From assembly GCF_020151015.1 (NCBI RefSeq), contig NZ_CP083746.1:569001-633000 (forward strand): 64,000 bases of DNA. Direction: 5' to 3'. The position numbers and the translations under genes were made by a program. The notes under the pieces are model-generated. The model did not search any database. It was not told the origin of the DNA and saw only the letters and a program-made list of their open reading frames with translations. Each line of letters begins with the position of its first letter. Positions within the stretch are counted from its first letter, which is position 1. The DNA comes from Pseudomonas sp. p1(2021b) (lineage in GTDB: Bacteria > Pseudomonadota > Gammaproteobacteria > Pseudomonadales > Pseudomonadaceae). Shown here in pieces: positions 1 to 11,260 of this stretch.

Positions 1-2391
<2,391 letters not shown>

Positions 2392-2523
2392 CCGTTCTGG
2401 GTTCCAGGCGCAGACCGTCGTGCGCCGGTTCTTTCTTACAACTGCTCATGATCGGCGTCGGACACACACTTGTTGCCCGGCGTCGATCCTCTTAGGCTGC
2501 ACGCCTTCATGGGAGGTCTGTGC

Positions 2524-3285
2524 ATGCCGCTTCGCTACTTCATCAAACAATGGTTGCTGCCGCCTGGCGTGCTGTTCCTGCTGCTGCTGGCCGCCTGGTG
2601 GCTGCGCACGCGACGCCCGCGGCTGGCGGCGGCCTGCTTCGCCCTGGGCCTGGGCGGCCTATGGCTGATGAGCCTGCCGCTGGTGGTGGAGCAGGCTGCC
2701 CGGCAACTGGAAACCGAAGCGCCGCTGCCGCCGGCGCAATGGCCGGCCCTGGCCGAGCGTGCCGATGCCATCGTCGTGCTGGGCGCTGGCCGTGAGCGCG
2801 GCGACCCGGCTTGGGGCGGGCAGGACCAGCCGACTGGCACGGCCTTGGAGCGCATGCGCTATGCCGCGCAGCTGGCCAAGGCCTCGGGGTTGCCGCTGGC
2901 GATCAGTGGCGGGCTGCACTACGGGACGCCGCCGAGCGAGGCGCAATTGATGGCTGACCGATTGCAGGCGGACTTCGGCGTTGCCGTGCGCTGGAAGGAG
3001 GAGGCCAGCCGCACCACCTGGGAGAATGCCCAGTTCAGTGCGCGGCTGCTGCAGCCCCAGGGTATTCGCCGGGTGGTGCTGGTGACCCAGGCCTGGCACA
3101 TGACGCGTGCGCGGTGGAGCTTCGAGCGGGCGGGGTTCGAGGTGGTGACGGCACCGGTGGGGTTCCTCGGTGGCGACCATGCCCAGCCGTTCGCCGGGTT
3201 GCTGCCCGATAGCCGGGCGGTTTGGCGCAGTGGGCAGTTGCTCAACGAGGCGGTGGGGTTGGTGGGGTATCGGTTGTTTTATTGA
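2524..3285 (+). CDS. YdcF/ElyC-like DUF218 membrane protein
   Basis: Member of the DUF218 (YdcF/SanA/ElyC) family, inner-membrane proteins linked to envelope maintenance; the reaction is not established. It has 253 residues from the ATG at 2524, chosen because GGGAGG stands about 9 bases upstream; an upstream in-frame start at 2470 has no such site. Two membrane segments lie at about residues 8-27 and 34-55. The DUF218 domain starts at ADAIVVLGAGRE and contains the conserved ISGG and the RTTWENAQFS motif typical of the family. It ends just before the REP element that was hit by the IS110 copy. Confidence 0.85.
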   Translation: MPLRYFIKQWLLPPGVLFLLLLAAWWLRTRRPRLAAACFALGLGGLWLMSLPLVVEQAARQLETEAPLPPAQWPALAERADAIVVLGAGRERGDPAWGGQDQPTGTALERMRYAAQLAKASGLPLAISGGLHYGTPPSEAQLMADRLQADFGVAVRWKEEASRTTWENAQFSARLLQPQGIRRVVLVTQAWHMTRARWSFERAGFEVVTAPVGFLGGDHAQPFAGLLPDSRAVWRSGQLLNEAVGLVGYRLFY

Positions 3286-3300
3286 TGCTTTCTGCTGCTG

Positions 3301-3329
3301 GACCGGCCTCATCGCGGGACGAGCCCGCT
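3301..3329. repeat. Left half of a REP element split by IS110
   Basis: The sequence ATCGCGGGACGAGCCCGCT matches the intact REP at 32350-32396 (ATCGCGGGACAAGCCCGCT). The rest of the unit, CTCCTACAGG, is found at 4545-4554, on the far side of the insertion sequence. Joining 3329 to 4547 restores a normal REP. Confidence 0.8.
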
Positions 3330-3537
3330 TGTGTCTTCGCAAGAGGTAAGGTGTTAGGTGAGAGGGGTGGACGGCAAGCTGCTAGCTCGCGGTGCCATGA
3401 GCACGGGTAGGAGCCGAGCTGCCGTCCACTCTTCTCGCTCTGGCTCAAGCTCGAACAGTTGACTGAGTCCGACCTCGAACAACAAGCGTGAGCCAGGCCA
3501 GAGCGACCTCTCATCTTCAAGACTAGAGGCTTTACTC
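3330..3537 (+). ncRNA. Candidate bridge RNA of the IS110 element
   Basis: In IS110-group elements the non-coding left end encodes a bridge RNA with one loop pairing to the target and one to the donor. Two long hairpins are visible here. Hairpin 1 pairs 3367-3380 with 3417-3429, and its loop holds GTAGGAG (3407-3413), the exact reverse complement of the right half of the REP target (CTCCTAC). Hairpin 2 pairs 3433-3446 with 3489-3505, and its loop holds ACAGTTGACT (3455-3464), nearly identical to the element's own right end ACAGTTGGCT (4537-4546). This two-loop layout fits a bridge RNA; that it is expressed and functional is inference. Confidence 0.55.
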
Positions 3538-4466
3538 ATGTCTGCCTATGCCGGAATCGATGTTTCCAAAAATACCTTGCAAGTGGCCCTGTATCCCGAG
3601 GCCTCCGAGCTTTGCGTGACCAATGATGCTGCAGGGCTCGAAGTTATCGCCCAACATTTCAAAGCCCATGCGGTCGAGCGTGTGCTGGTCGAAGCTACCG
3701 GCGGTTACGAAAAGCTGTCGATCCGGTTGCTGGCCAAGGCCGGTTTGAAAGTGCAGCGAATCAATCCTGCCCGGGCACGTCAATTCGCCCTAGCCATGGG
3801 CAAGCGAGCCAAGACTGACCCTATCGATGCACGGATGCTAGCCTTATTTGCCTCCGCCTTGGAGGACAAGCATTTCGTTGTACCTGACGAGGCTCGCGAG
3901 CACCTGACCGAACTGGTCAATCAGCGCGATAGCTGGTCCAGCAACGCGATGACAATCGTCGCCGCATCAAGCAGGCCTCGCTGCCTGTTGTGCTGGAGCA
4001 CTATAAAACGCTCGAATCGACATTACGCGTCTTGATCAAGGCATGCGATGAACAGATCGCTGAGCAGAGTCGCCGTGTCGATGCAGACCTATTCGAACGC
4101 TTGAGCGAGATCAAGGGTGTGGGCAACGTCACCATTGCCAGTCTGTTCTGCTATCTGCCGGAACTGGGTGATCTGAACCGTGCGCAAGTAGCTGCCCTGG
4201 CGGGTGTGGCGCCCTACAACAACGACAGTGGGACCAAAAACGGAAAGCGCCATGTCTACGGCGGCCGGGCGAAACTGCGTCGTGCGGCCTACATGTGCAC
4301 CTTGGTGATGGCACGCGTGAATCCAGATTTTAAAGCGCGATGGGCCCGGCTGCGCGCGAGCGGTAAGCCAGCAAAAGTAGCGCTGGTGGCATGCATGCGC
4401 GTGCTGCTGGTGAGGCTCAATGCCATGGTGCGTGATGGAACGCCATGGCGTGATCAGCCTGTCTGA
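3538..4466 (+). pseudogene. IS110-family transposase, frameshifted
   Basis: DEDD-type recombinase of IS110 elements. The first part reads MSAYAGIDVSK with Asp8, EATGGYE with Glu52, and TDPIDAR with Asp94 and Asp97, the four RuvC-like acidic residues. Reading shifts by one base near 3925-3935: upstream the frame runs to LTELVNQR, and the continuation LVQQRDDNRRRIKQAS is in another frame. The second part holds the C-terminal Transposase_20 domain (IKGVGNVTIASL, then LAGVAPYNNDSGTKNGKRH) and ends at the TGA at 4464-4466. IS110 transposases are not known to need programmed frameshifting, so this copy is probably inactive unless the shift is a sequencing error. Confidence 0.82.
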
Positions 4467-4476
4467 AGGCACATCG

Positions 4477-4502
4477 GGTAGGCAGACTGGTGTCTGCCTA
4501 CC
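4477..4502. terminator. Perfect hairpin after the IS110 transposase
   Basis: GGTAGGCAGAC, a TGGT loop and the exact complement GTCTGCCTACC form an 11-bp stem 11 bases after the transposase stop. There is no T-run, so it is either a weak terminator or a subterminal structure of the IS right end. Confidence 0.45.
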
Positions 4503-4584
4503 GCTGATACGTGCATTGGTCGGGTGGAAGTGAAAGACAGTTGGCTCCTACAGGTACGCACAAACCTCAAGGGCTGTGGAGATC

Positions 4585-4620
4585 CTGTGGGAGCGGGCTT
4601 GTCCCGCGATGAGGCCGGGG
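4585..4620. repeat. REP element, partner of the split REP
   Basis: TGTGGGAGCGGGCTTGTCCC followed by GCGATGAGGCCGGGG is a REP in the opposite orientation to the one broken at 3301-3329/4545-4554. The two once formed a typical inverted REP pair after the convergent genes ydcF-like and lnt. Confidence 0.8.
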
Positions 4621-4629
4621 CAGGAAAAC

Positions 4630-6147
4630 TTAGACTGTCCTGGCGACACGCCCCGCCATCAGCGCCCAGCCCAGCAACAGGGCACAGACGATAGCCAGCG
4701 GCCACGAGCGCCATTGCAGGTAGGGGGTCAGCTGTTGCATCGGCACCACTTCCCCATAGAGGACCGCCTGCTGGAATTGCGGAATCTGCGCGGTGATCCT
4801 GCCGAACGGGTCGATCAGCGCGGTCACGCCGTTGTTGGTGGCGCGGATCATCCAGCGGCCTGCTTCCAGGGCACGCATCTGGGCCATCTGCAGGTGTTGC
4901 AGCGGGCCGATCGAGGTGCCGAACCAGGTGTCGTTGCTGATGGTCAGCAATAGGTCGCTGCGTGCGGCCAAGCCCGCGGCGAACTCCGGGTACACCACTT
5001 CGTAGCAGATGAATGGCGCAACCTGGTAGCCCTTGGCCTGCAGCAGCGGCTGGTCCGACGGGCCACGGGCGAAGTCCGACATGGGCAGGTTGAAGAACTC
5101 GATCAGCCCACGGAGCATGTCCTGCAGCGGCACGTATTCGCCGAACGGCACCAGTTTCTGCTTGAGGTAGGTGCCATCGCCTTCGCCGGTCACGGTGATG
5201 CCGTTGTAGTAGCGGCGTTGGTGGTGCACCACTTCACGTACCGGCACGCCGGTGATCAGCGCCGAATGGCGGTCGGCGGCAAAGCGCCCCATCACATCGA
5301 TGTAGCCCTGGGCCTGGTCCTTGAGCACCGGCACGGCGGTTTCCGGCCACACCAGCAGGTCCACGGGCTTGGAGGTGAAACTCATGTCGCGGTACAGCGT
5401 CAGTTGTGCGTCGATGTGCGCAGGGTCCCATTTCAGGTCCTGTTCGACGTTGCCCTGCAGGGCCGCGACCTTCAGCGGGTCGCCAGAAGGTTTGGTCCAG
5501 GCGTGGCCCTTCAGGGCCATGCCGATCCCCCAAGGCGCCACGAGCAGTACCAGGCCCGCCGCCAGGAACGATGGGCGGGCACGGAGGCGATGCAGGTTGC
5601 ACAGCAGCGCCGCGCTCAATGCCAGGACAAAGGAAACCAGCCATACGCCCCCAAGTGGTGCCAGGCCTGCGAGTGGGCCGTCGAGCTGGCTGTAGCCAGC
5701 GTACAACCAGGGAAAACCGGTCAGGAACCAGCCGCGGAAGGCCTCTTGCAGCAGCCACAGGGCCGCGAAGCACAGGGCGTCGGCCAGCGGCGCCTCGTTG
5801 CGCCGCAGCCAGCGGGCCCACAGCCAGGCGGGCAGGGCGAAGAACCAGGCGAGGGCGGCGAAAAACGCCAGCAGCAAGGCGATAGCCAGCAGCGGCGAGG
5901 CGCCGCCGTAGGTGTTCATGCTGACGTAGATCCACCAGGTGCCAGCACCGTACAGGCCGAAACCGAACCACCAGCCGCGCCACATGGCCTGGCGTGGGCT
6001 GAGCTCACGCAGGCCGAGGTAGAGCATAGCGATCGACAGCAGCGCCAGCGGCCAGATGTCGAACGGCGCCAGGGCCAGGAGGGTCGATGCGCCAGCCGCC
6101 AGGGCCAGCAGGTTACCGGGCCAGCCGGGGCGGGTGATCCAACGCAT
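4630..6147 (-). CDS. lnt: Apolipoprotein N-acyltransferase
   Basis: Inner-membrane enzyme that adds the third acyl chain to the N-terminal cysteine of lipoproteins, using phospholipid as donor. The protein has 505 residues, the usual length. The N-terminal half (about residues 1-205) is a bundle of hydrophobic segments. The nitrilase-like periplasmic domain follows, with the catalytic triad visible as Glu269 (WPETA), Lys329 (KQKLVPFGEY) and Cys381 (FICYE). A last membrane segment lies near 480-498. It starts 8 bases after the stop of corC, so the two are likely co-transcribed. Confidence 0.97.
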   Translation of the reverse strand: MRWITRPGWPGNLLALAAGASTLLALAPFDIWPLALLSIAMLYLGLRELSPRQAMWRGWWFGFGLYGAGTWWIYVSMNTYGGASPLLAIALLLAFFAALAWFFALPAWLWARWLRRNEAPLADALCFAALWLLQEAFRGWFLTGFPWLYAGYSQLDGPLAGLAPLGGVWLVSFVLALSAALLCNLHRLRARPSFLAAGLVLLVAPWGIGMALKGHAWTKPSGDPLKVAALQGNVEQDLKWDPAHIDAQLTLYRDMSFTSKPVDLLVWPETAVPVLKDQAQGYIDVMGRFAADRHSALITGVPVREVVHHQRRYYNGITVTGEGDGTYLKQKLVPFGEYVPLQDMLRGLIEFFNLPMSDFARGPSDQPLLQAKGYQVAPFICYEVVYPEFAAGLAARSDLLLTISNDTWFGTSIGPLQHLQMAQMRALEAGRWMIRATNNGVTALIDPFGRITAQIPQFQQAVLYGEVVPMQQLTPYLQWRSWPLAIVCALLLGWALMAGRVARTV

Positions 6148-6155
6148 GTTTGTCC

Positions 6156-6995
6156 TTAACGGGTGATCGGGGTCAGGCGCAGCAAGTGTATCCGCCGGCT
6201 GTCGGCATTGAGAATACGGAACTTGTAGGTGCCGATCTCGGTGGTCTCGTTGCGCTTGGGCAGGTGGCCGAAGGCACTCATCACCAGGCCGCCGACGGTG
6301 TCGAATTCGTCGTCGGAGAACTCGCAGTCGAAGAACTCGTTGAAGTTCTCGATCGGTGTCAGGGCCTTGATCAGGAAGTCACCGCTGGGCAGTGGCTTGA
6401 TGTAGCTGTCTTCCTCGACATCGTGTTCGTCCTCGATGTCGCCGACGATTTGCTCCAGCACGTCCTCGATGGTCACCAGGCCGGCCACGCCGCCGTATTC
6501 ATCGATGACCACGGCCATGTGGTTGTGGTTGGCGCGGAACTCGCGCAGCAGCACGTTCAGGCGCTTGGACTCCGGCACGAAGGTGGCGGGGCGCAGCAGG
6601 TCCTTGATGTTGAAGCTGTCACCGTTCTCCTTGAGGATCAACGGCAGCAGGTCCTTGGCCAGGAGGATCCCGAGCACATCGTCATGGCTCTCGCCGATCA
6701 CCGGGTAGCGCGAGTGCGCGGCGTCGATCACCGCCGGCAGGAATTCGCGTGGCGACTGGCTGGCCTTGATGCTGATCATCTGCGAGCGCGGCACCATGAT
6801 GTCGCGCACCTGCAGGTCGGCGACCTGGATGGCGCCTTCGACGATGGTCAGCGCTTCGCTGTCTAGCAGCTTGTTCTGATGGGCTTCGCGCAGCAGCTCG
6901 AGGAGCTCCTGGCGGTTTTTCGGCTCATGGACAAAAGCCTGGGTCAGTTTACCCAGCCAGGACTTCTGCCCATTGCTCGATCGGTCTTCGCTCAT
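6156..6995 (-). CDS. corC: CorC-type CBS-domain protein
   Basis: Protein of 279 residues with two CBS domains (about residues 69-127 and 131-190) and a C-terminal CorC_HlyC domain (about 195-275, with the DTVGGLV motif). Family members are linked to magnesium and cobalt handling with CorA; here there is no DUF21 membrane domain, as in E. coli CorC/YbeX. The place between ybeY and lnt is the conserved gene order. The short gap to ybeY upstream (5 bases) supports an operon. Confidence 0.94.
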   Translation of the reverse strand: MSEDRSSNGQKSWLGKLTQAFVHEPKNRQELLELLREAHQNKLLDSEALTIVEGAIQVADLQVRDIMVPRSQMISIKASQSPREFLPAVIDAAHSRYPVIGESHDDVLGILLAKDLLPLILKENGDSFNIKDLLRPATFVPESKRLNVLLREFRANHNHMAVVIDEYGGVAGLVTIEDVLEQIVGDIEDEHDVEEDSYIKPLPSGDFLIKALTPIENFNEFFDCEFSDDEFDTVGGLVMSAFGHLPKRNETTEIGTYKFRILNADSRRIHLLRLTPITR

Positions 6996-7000
6996 GGCGG

Positions 7001-7486
7001 TTACTCGTGATCCTTTGTCGCGGGAGGCGTGATTTCGTCATCGGCGTACGGGTCGGGATGACCCAGTTCCGCCAGCAAGGTTCGTTCCAGGGCTTCCATT
7101 TCCTCGGCTTCGTCATCTTCGATGTGGTCGTAGCCGAGCAGGTGCAGGCAGCCGTGGATGACTAGGTGCGCCCAGTGCGCCTCGAGGGCCTTGCCCTGTT
7201 CGGCAGCTTCGCGCTCGACCACCGGCACGCAGATGACCAGGTCGCCCAGCAGCGGGATATCGAGCAGCTCGTCGGGGACATCGGCCGGGAACGACAGCAC
7301 GTTGGTCGCGTAGTCCTTGTGCCGGTAGGTGTGGTTGAGCGCGCGGCCTTCGGCCTCGTCGACCAGGCGAATGGTCATTTCCGAGTCGGCACTGCGCTGG
7401 CGCAGGGCCAGCTCGCACCAGCGGCGGAAGGCGGCGTCATCAGGGGCAGCGGCATCCGTGGCCCGTTGCAGGTCGAGTTCAAGCAT
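7001..7486 (-). CDS. ybeY: Endoribonuclease YbeY
   Basis: Metal-dependent single-strand endoribonuclease for 16S rRNA 3'-end maturation and 70S quality control. The start at 7486 ([11 protein letters not shown]) gives 161 residues, the normal family size; an upstream in-frame start would add 48 atypical residues inside ybeZ. The metal motif H-x3-H-x5-H is visible as [11 protein letters not shown], preceded by the conserved NVLSFP and LGDLVI. It overlaps the end of ybeZ by 8 bases, suggesting translational coupling. Confidence 0.96.
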   Translation of the reverse strand: MLELDLQRATDAAAPDDAAFRRWCELALRQRSADSEMTIRLVDEAEGRALNHTYRHKDYATNVLSFPADVPDELLDIPLLGDLVICVPVVEREAAEQGKALEAHWAHLVIHGCLHLLGYDHIEDDEAEEMEALERTLLAELGHPDPYADDEITPPATKDHE

Positions 7487-8477
7487 CTTGGGCGGGTGCC
7501 TCGGGCTTGGCCTGGCGGGCGTCGAAGCGGTCGTAGGCTTCGACGATGCGTTGCACCAAGGGGTGGCGAACCACGTCCTTGGGCTGGAAGTGGGTGAAGC
7601 TGATGCCCGGCACGTCCTTGAGCACCTCAATCACATGGGCCAGGCCCGACTTGGTGCCACGTGGCAGGTCGACCTGGGTGATGTCGCCGGTGATCACCGC
7701 GGTCGAGCCGAAGCCGATGCGGGTGAGGAACATCTTCATCTGCTCGAGGGTGGTGTTCTGGCTTTCGTCGAGGATGATGAAGCTGTTGTTCAGGGTGCGG
7801 CCGCGCATGTAGGCCAGCGGAGCGATCTCGATCACCTGGCGTTCGATCAGCTTGGCCACATGTTCGAAGCCGAGCATCTCGTAGAGGGCGTCGTACAGCG
7901 GGCGCAGGTACGGGTCGATCTTCTGGGCCAGGTCGCCAGGCAGGAAGCCGAGCTTCTCGCCCGCCTCGACGGCCGGGCGTACCAGCAGGATGCGGCGCAC
8001 CTGCTCGCGCTCCAGGGCATCCACGGCGCAGGCCACGGCCAGGTACGTCTTGCCGGTACCGGCGGGGCCGATGCCGAAGTTGATGTCGTTGGCCAGGATT
8101 TCCTTCACGTAGCGCTGCTGGTTGACACCGCGCGGGCGGATGTTGCCCTTGCGCGTACGCAGCGAGACGCTGACTTCATTGACGGCCGGGTTGTCGAGGG
8201 TCTCGACGGTCGACTCCTGCAGGTACAGGTGGACGGTTTCCGGTGACAGCTCGGAGGCCTTGGCTTCGCGATAGAGGCGGCGCAGCAACTGTTCGGCAGC
8301 CGAGGTGGTCTTGGGCTCGCCGATCAGTTCGAACTGATTGCCACGGTTGCGGATTTCGATGGCCAGGCGCTGTTCGATCAGGCGCAGGTGCTCGTCGAAC
8401 TGGCCGCACAGGTTGGCGAAGCGGTGGGCCTCGAAGGGCTCGAGGATGAAGCGATGGGGTTGTATGGGTGCGTTCAA
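7479..8477 (-). CDS. ybeZ: PhoH-like ATPase YbeZ
   Basis: PhoH-family P-loop protein of 332 residues, the partner of YbeY in ribosome/rRNA metabolism. Walker A is GPAGTGKT at residues 137-144 and Walker B is FIILDESQN near 229-237. The N-terminal 130 residues resemble the KH-like N-terminal region of PhoL proteins. It is second in the miaB-ybeZ-ybeY-corC-lnt cluster. Between miaB and ybeZ stands a REP pair, so message levels on the two sides may differ. Confidence 0.95.
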   Translation of the reverse strand: MNAPIQPHRFILEPFEAHRFANLCGQFDEHLRLIEQRLAIEIRNRGNQFELIGEPKTTSAAEQLLRRLYREAKASELSPETVHLYLQESTVETLDNPAVNEVSVSLRTRKGNIRPRGVNQQRYVKEILANDINFGIGPAGTGKTYLAVACAVDALEREQVRRILLVRPAVEAGEKLGFLPGDLAQKIDPYLRPLYDALYEMLGFEHVAKLIERQVIEIAPLAYMRGRTLNNSFIILDESQNTTLEQMKMFLTRIGFGSTAVITGDITQVDLPRGTKSGLAHVIEVLKDVPGISFTHFQPKDVVRHPLVQRIVEAYDRFDARQAKPEAPAQDA

Positions 8478-8578
8478 GGTCGTTTTTAGCCGCTCGACGG
8501 CAATGGATGTGAACTCAAGAATAACCCTTGAAGGGCGGTGGCGAAAGCACTGAAACGATCAAGGGACAGGTATCTGGT

Positions 8579-8656
8579 GCCGCATTCGCGGGTAAACCCG
8601 CTCCCACGAGGTTAACCGCCATTCGGTGGGAGCGGGTTCATCCGCGAAAAGGCCAG
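8579..8656. repeat. Inverted REP-like pair between miaB and ybeZ
   Basis: TTCGCGGGTAAACCCGCTCC and, inverted, GGGAGCGGGTTCATCCGCGA form a long imperfect palindrome in the gap between miaB and ybeZ. It is probably a transcript-stability or attenuation element inside the operon. Confidence 0.75.
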
Positions 8657-8666
8657 TCACCGATCA

Positions 8667-9995
8667 TCATTGAACCAACGAGCCGACCAACGAATGCGGC
8701 TTGGCCTCTTCGATCCGTACATCCACCAACTGGCCGATCAACGCAGGATTGTCGCAGTGGAAGTTGACGATTCGATTATTCTCGGTACGCCCCTGCAGTT
8801 TGCCCGGGTCGCGCTTGGAGAAGTCGGTGACCAGGATGCGCTGGATGCTGCCGACCATGCGTCGGCTGATCTCGAACCCCTGCTGGTCGATGCGGTGCTG
8901 CAGCCGTTGCAGGCGCTGTTTCTTCACCTCTTCGGGGGTGTCGTCCGCCAGCTCCGCCGCCGGGGTGCCCGGGCGGGCGCTGTAGACGAACGAGAAGGAG
9001 AAGTCGAAGCCGACCTCCGCCACCAGCTTCATGGTCTGCTCGAAGTCTTTTTCGGTCTCGCCGGGGAAGCCGACGATGAAGTCCGAACTGATGCAGATGT
9101 CCGGTACCGCGGCCTTGAGCTTGCGCAGCTTGGACTTGTATTCAAGGATCGTGTGGTTGCGCTTCATGGCCGCCAGCACGCGGTCGGAGCCGGCCTGCAC
9201 CGGCAGGTGCAGGTGCTTGACCAACTGCGGAACCTCGGCATGGGCCTGGATCAGGCTGTCGGAGAACTCCAGCGGGTGCGAGGTGGTGTAGCGGATCCGC
9301 TCGATACCGTCCACCGCTGCCACGACGCGGATCAGTTCGGCCAGGTCGGCCAGGCGCCCGTCGTGGGTCAGGCCGCGGTAGCCGTTGACGTTCTGGCCCA
9401 GCAGTGTGATCTCACGCACGCCGTTCTCGGCCAGGTGGATCACCTCCGCCAGGACGTCATCGAACGGCCGGCTGACTTCGGTACCGCGGGTGTAGGGCAC
9501 CACGCAGAAGGTGCAGTACTTGCTGCAGCCCTCCATGACCGAGACGAACGCGGTCGGCCCGTCGATGCGGGGCTCGGGGAGGTGGTCGAACTTCTCGATC
9601 TCCGGGAACGACACGTCGACCTGCGGCAGGCGGGTGCTACGGGCGGCGTCGATCATCTCGGGCAGGCGGTGCAGGGTCTGCGGGCCGAACACCACGTCGA
9701 CATAGGGCGCACGCTTGCGCAGCGCCTCGCCTTCCTGGCTGGCGACGCAGCCGCCGACGGCGATGACCATGTCCGGGTTGCGGTCCTTCAGGGCGCGCCA
9801 GCGACCGAGCTTGGAGTACACCTGGTCCTGGGCCTTTTCGCGGATCGAGCAGGTGTTGAGCAGGATGACGTCGGCATCATCGGGATGCTCGGTCACCTCC
9901 AGGGCCTGGTATTCGCCCAGCAGGTCGACCATGCGCGAGCTGTCATACTCGTTCATCTGGCAACCGTGGGTTTCAATGTAGAGCTTCTTGGCCAT
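8667..9995 (-). CDS. miaB: tRNA-i6A37 methylthiotransferase MiaB
   Basis: Radical-SAM enzyme making 2-methylthio-N6-isopentenyladenosine at position 37 of tRNAs. It has 442 residues. The N-terminal UPF0004 domain carries the auxiliary cluster cysteines Cys12, Cys49 and Cys83. The radical-SAM motif CxxxCxxC is Cys157, Cys161 and Cys164 ([10 protein letters not shown]). The C-terminal TRAM domain (about 375-440) ends the protein. Start [19 protein letters not shown] is typical. It is first in the operon. The long plus-strand frame over it is antisense. Confidence 0.97.
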   Translation of the reverse strand: MAKKLYIETHGCQMNEYDSSRMVDLLGEYQALEVTEHPDDADVILLNTCSIREKAQDQVYSKLGRWRALKDRNPDMVIAVGGCVASQEGEALRKRAPYVDVVFGPQTLHRLPEMIDAARSTRLPQVDVSFPEIEKFDHLPEPRIDGPTAFVSVMEGCSKYCTFCVVPYTRGTEVSRPFDDVLAEVIHLAENGVREITLLGQNVNGYRGLTHDGRLADLAELIRVVAAVDGIERIRYTTSHPLEFSDSLIQAHAEVPQLVKHLHLPVQAGSDRVLAAMKRNHTILEYKSKLRKLKAAVPDICISSDFIVGFPGETEKDFEQTMKLVAEVGFDFSFSFVYSARPGTPAAELADDTPEEVKKQRLQRLQHRIDQQGFEISRRMVGSIQRILVTDFSKRDPGKLQGRTENNRIVNFHCDNPALIGQLVDVRIEEAKPHSLVGSLVQ

Positions 9996-10120
9996 GGCGA
10001 ATCATCTGCTGCGGGTGCTGAAAGGGCCGCACATTATAGAGACCGGGGCGGGTGCTTAACAGGCCAGGCGGTCTGCTATGATGCCGGCCTTTTCCTATCT
10101 TTATGTCGTTTCTTTCGATC

Positions 10121-10447
10121 ATGAGCAAACGCGAACCCGCTATCTACAAAGTGATCTTCCTGAACCAGGGCCAGGTTTTCGAGATGTACGCCAAGCAGAT
10201 CTACCAGAGCGACCTGTGGGGGTTCCTGGAGATCGAGGAATTCGTCTTCGGCGAGCGCTCCCAGGTGGTAGTCGACCCCAGCGAAGAGAAGCTCAAGGCG
10301 CAGTTCGAAGGCGTGGTGCGCAGCTTCGTGCCGATGCATTCGATCGTGCGTATCGATGAGGTGGAGCGCCTGGGTACCGCGAAGATCAGCGAGGCCAAGG
10401 GGGGCGGCAACGTGATGCCATTCCCGATGCCGATGCCGGAGAAGTAG
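10121..10447 (+). CDS. DUF1820 family protein
   Basis: Small soluble protein of 108 residues (MSKREPAIYKVIFLNQGQ), a family common in gammaproteobacteria with no known function. The start at 10121 is chosen because family members begin near MSKREP; an in-frame ATG at 10103 would add MSFLSI and has no better ribosome binding site. It is divergent from miaB. The tail is low-complexity (MPFPMPMPEK). Confidence 0.85.
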   Translation: MSKREPAIYKVIFLNQGQVFEMYAKQIYQSDLWGFLEIEEFVFGERSQVVVDPSEEKLKAQFEGVVRSFVPMHSIVRIDEVERLGTAKISEAKGGGNVMPFPMPMPEK

Positions 10448-10455
10448 GCGGCCCG

Positions 10456-11007
10456 TCAGGGCAGGGGAGAGAACGGCGTACGCCCTTCGGCGTTCTGCAG
10501 TTCCAGCAGGTATTTGCGGAAGATCTGGCCAAGCACCTGGGTGGCATGCTCGAGTTCGTCGCGGGGCATCTGCTCGGTGACTTCGTCGGCCATGTCCAGG
10601 GCGTCTTCATCGCCATTGACCGCGGCCATCTTCAGCAGGATATAGGCCTGCACATTGTTGGCCGGGACCCCTTCGCCATGGAAGAACATAGCGCCCAGGC
10701 GGTATTGAGCCTGGGCCTGGCCTTGCAGCGAGGCCTTCTCGAACCAGTTGACGGCTTTTTTCAGGTCCTTGGGGGCCTGGGTGCCACTGTAGTAGAACTC
10801 GCCCAGTTCATACTGTGCCTGGGCATCCCCCGATTCTGCCGTCCGCTCGCAGGCCTTCAGGGCATTCTCCAGGTCCTCTGGCTGGGTATTGAGGGTGCAG
10901 CGTCCCGTCGCTGGAATGAGCAACGAGTTGCCGCCCTCCGCCAGGGCCAGCAGGGGCTGAAGAAGCAGCAGGCAGCCCAGGGTAAGGGCTCGGCCGGTGC
11001 GGTTCAT
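10456..11007 (-). CDS. Exported Sel1-repeat protein
   Basis: Protein of 183 residues starting MNRTGRALTLGCLLLLQ, with a signal peptide ending near AEG. Sel1-like TPR repeats are visible (AQAQYELGEFYYSG and AQAQYRLGAMFFHGEGV). Such proteins act as periplasmic scaffolds, but no partner can be named. The start at 11007 is preferred over an upstream in-frame one because the signal peptide then stands at the terminus and a purine-rich AGAGGTAAG precedes it. Its 3' end faces the DUF1820 gene, 8 bases away. Confidence 0.82.
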   Translation of the reverse strand: MNRTGRALTLGCLLLLQPLLALAEGGNSLLIPATGRCTLNTQPEDLENALKACERTAESGDAQAQYELGEFYYSGTQAPKDLKKAVNWFEKASLQGQAQAQYRLGAMFFHGEGVPANNVQAYILLKMAAVNGDEDALDMADEVTEQMPRDELEHATQVLGQIFRKYLLELQNAEGRTPFSPLP

Positions 11008-11168
11008 GGGGATCGACTTACCTCTGCAAAGCTGCGGCCAATGTCTCTGGTGGCACATTATGGGATAAGCAGCGCCTACCTTACAAAGTTTTACTCGATT
11101 TTCTGTATAGGTGAAGCTTGGTCATCCAGAGGTTGGGGGTGTGACAGTCGTCACAAAGCCGGCGTGAA

Positions 11169-11257
11169 CCGGCCCCTTCGCGGGTGAACCCGCTCCCACA
11201 GCGTTGATGATGGGCTTGTGGGAGCGTGGTTGCCCGTGAATGTGCCCGTGTGGGCAA
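11169..11257. repeat. REP-like element with hairpin after hemL
   Basis: TTCGCGGGTGAACCCGCTCC and the inverted GTGGGAGCG form a REP-like palindrome, followed at 11228-11257 by a stem GGTTGCCC/GGGCAACC with TTTATTT next to it. This separates hemL from the Sel1 gene. Confidence 0.6.
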
Positions 11258-11260
11258 CCT

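Larger units (their letters stand above)
3330..4546 (+). mobile_element. IS110-family insertion sequence in a REP element
   Basis: The element of about 1217 bp has a non-coding left end (3330-3537), a DEDD transposase gene (3538-4466, frameshifted) and a short right end. Both junctions show the dinucleotide CT (3328-3329 and 4545-4546), as expected for IS110-family core recombination, with no long terminal inverted repeats. The interrupted target is a REP element. Known P. putida IS110 elements (ISPpu9, ISPpu10) also prefer REP sequences, so this may be one of them, but I cannot confirm identity. A perfect 11-bp hairpin at 4477-4502 lies between the gene and the right end. Confidence 0.82.

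Noticed and set aside
8670..10124. 484-codon frame opposite miaB
   Set aside because: Antisense shadow; miaB carries all catalytic cysteines on the minus strand.
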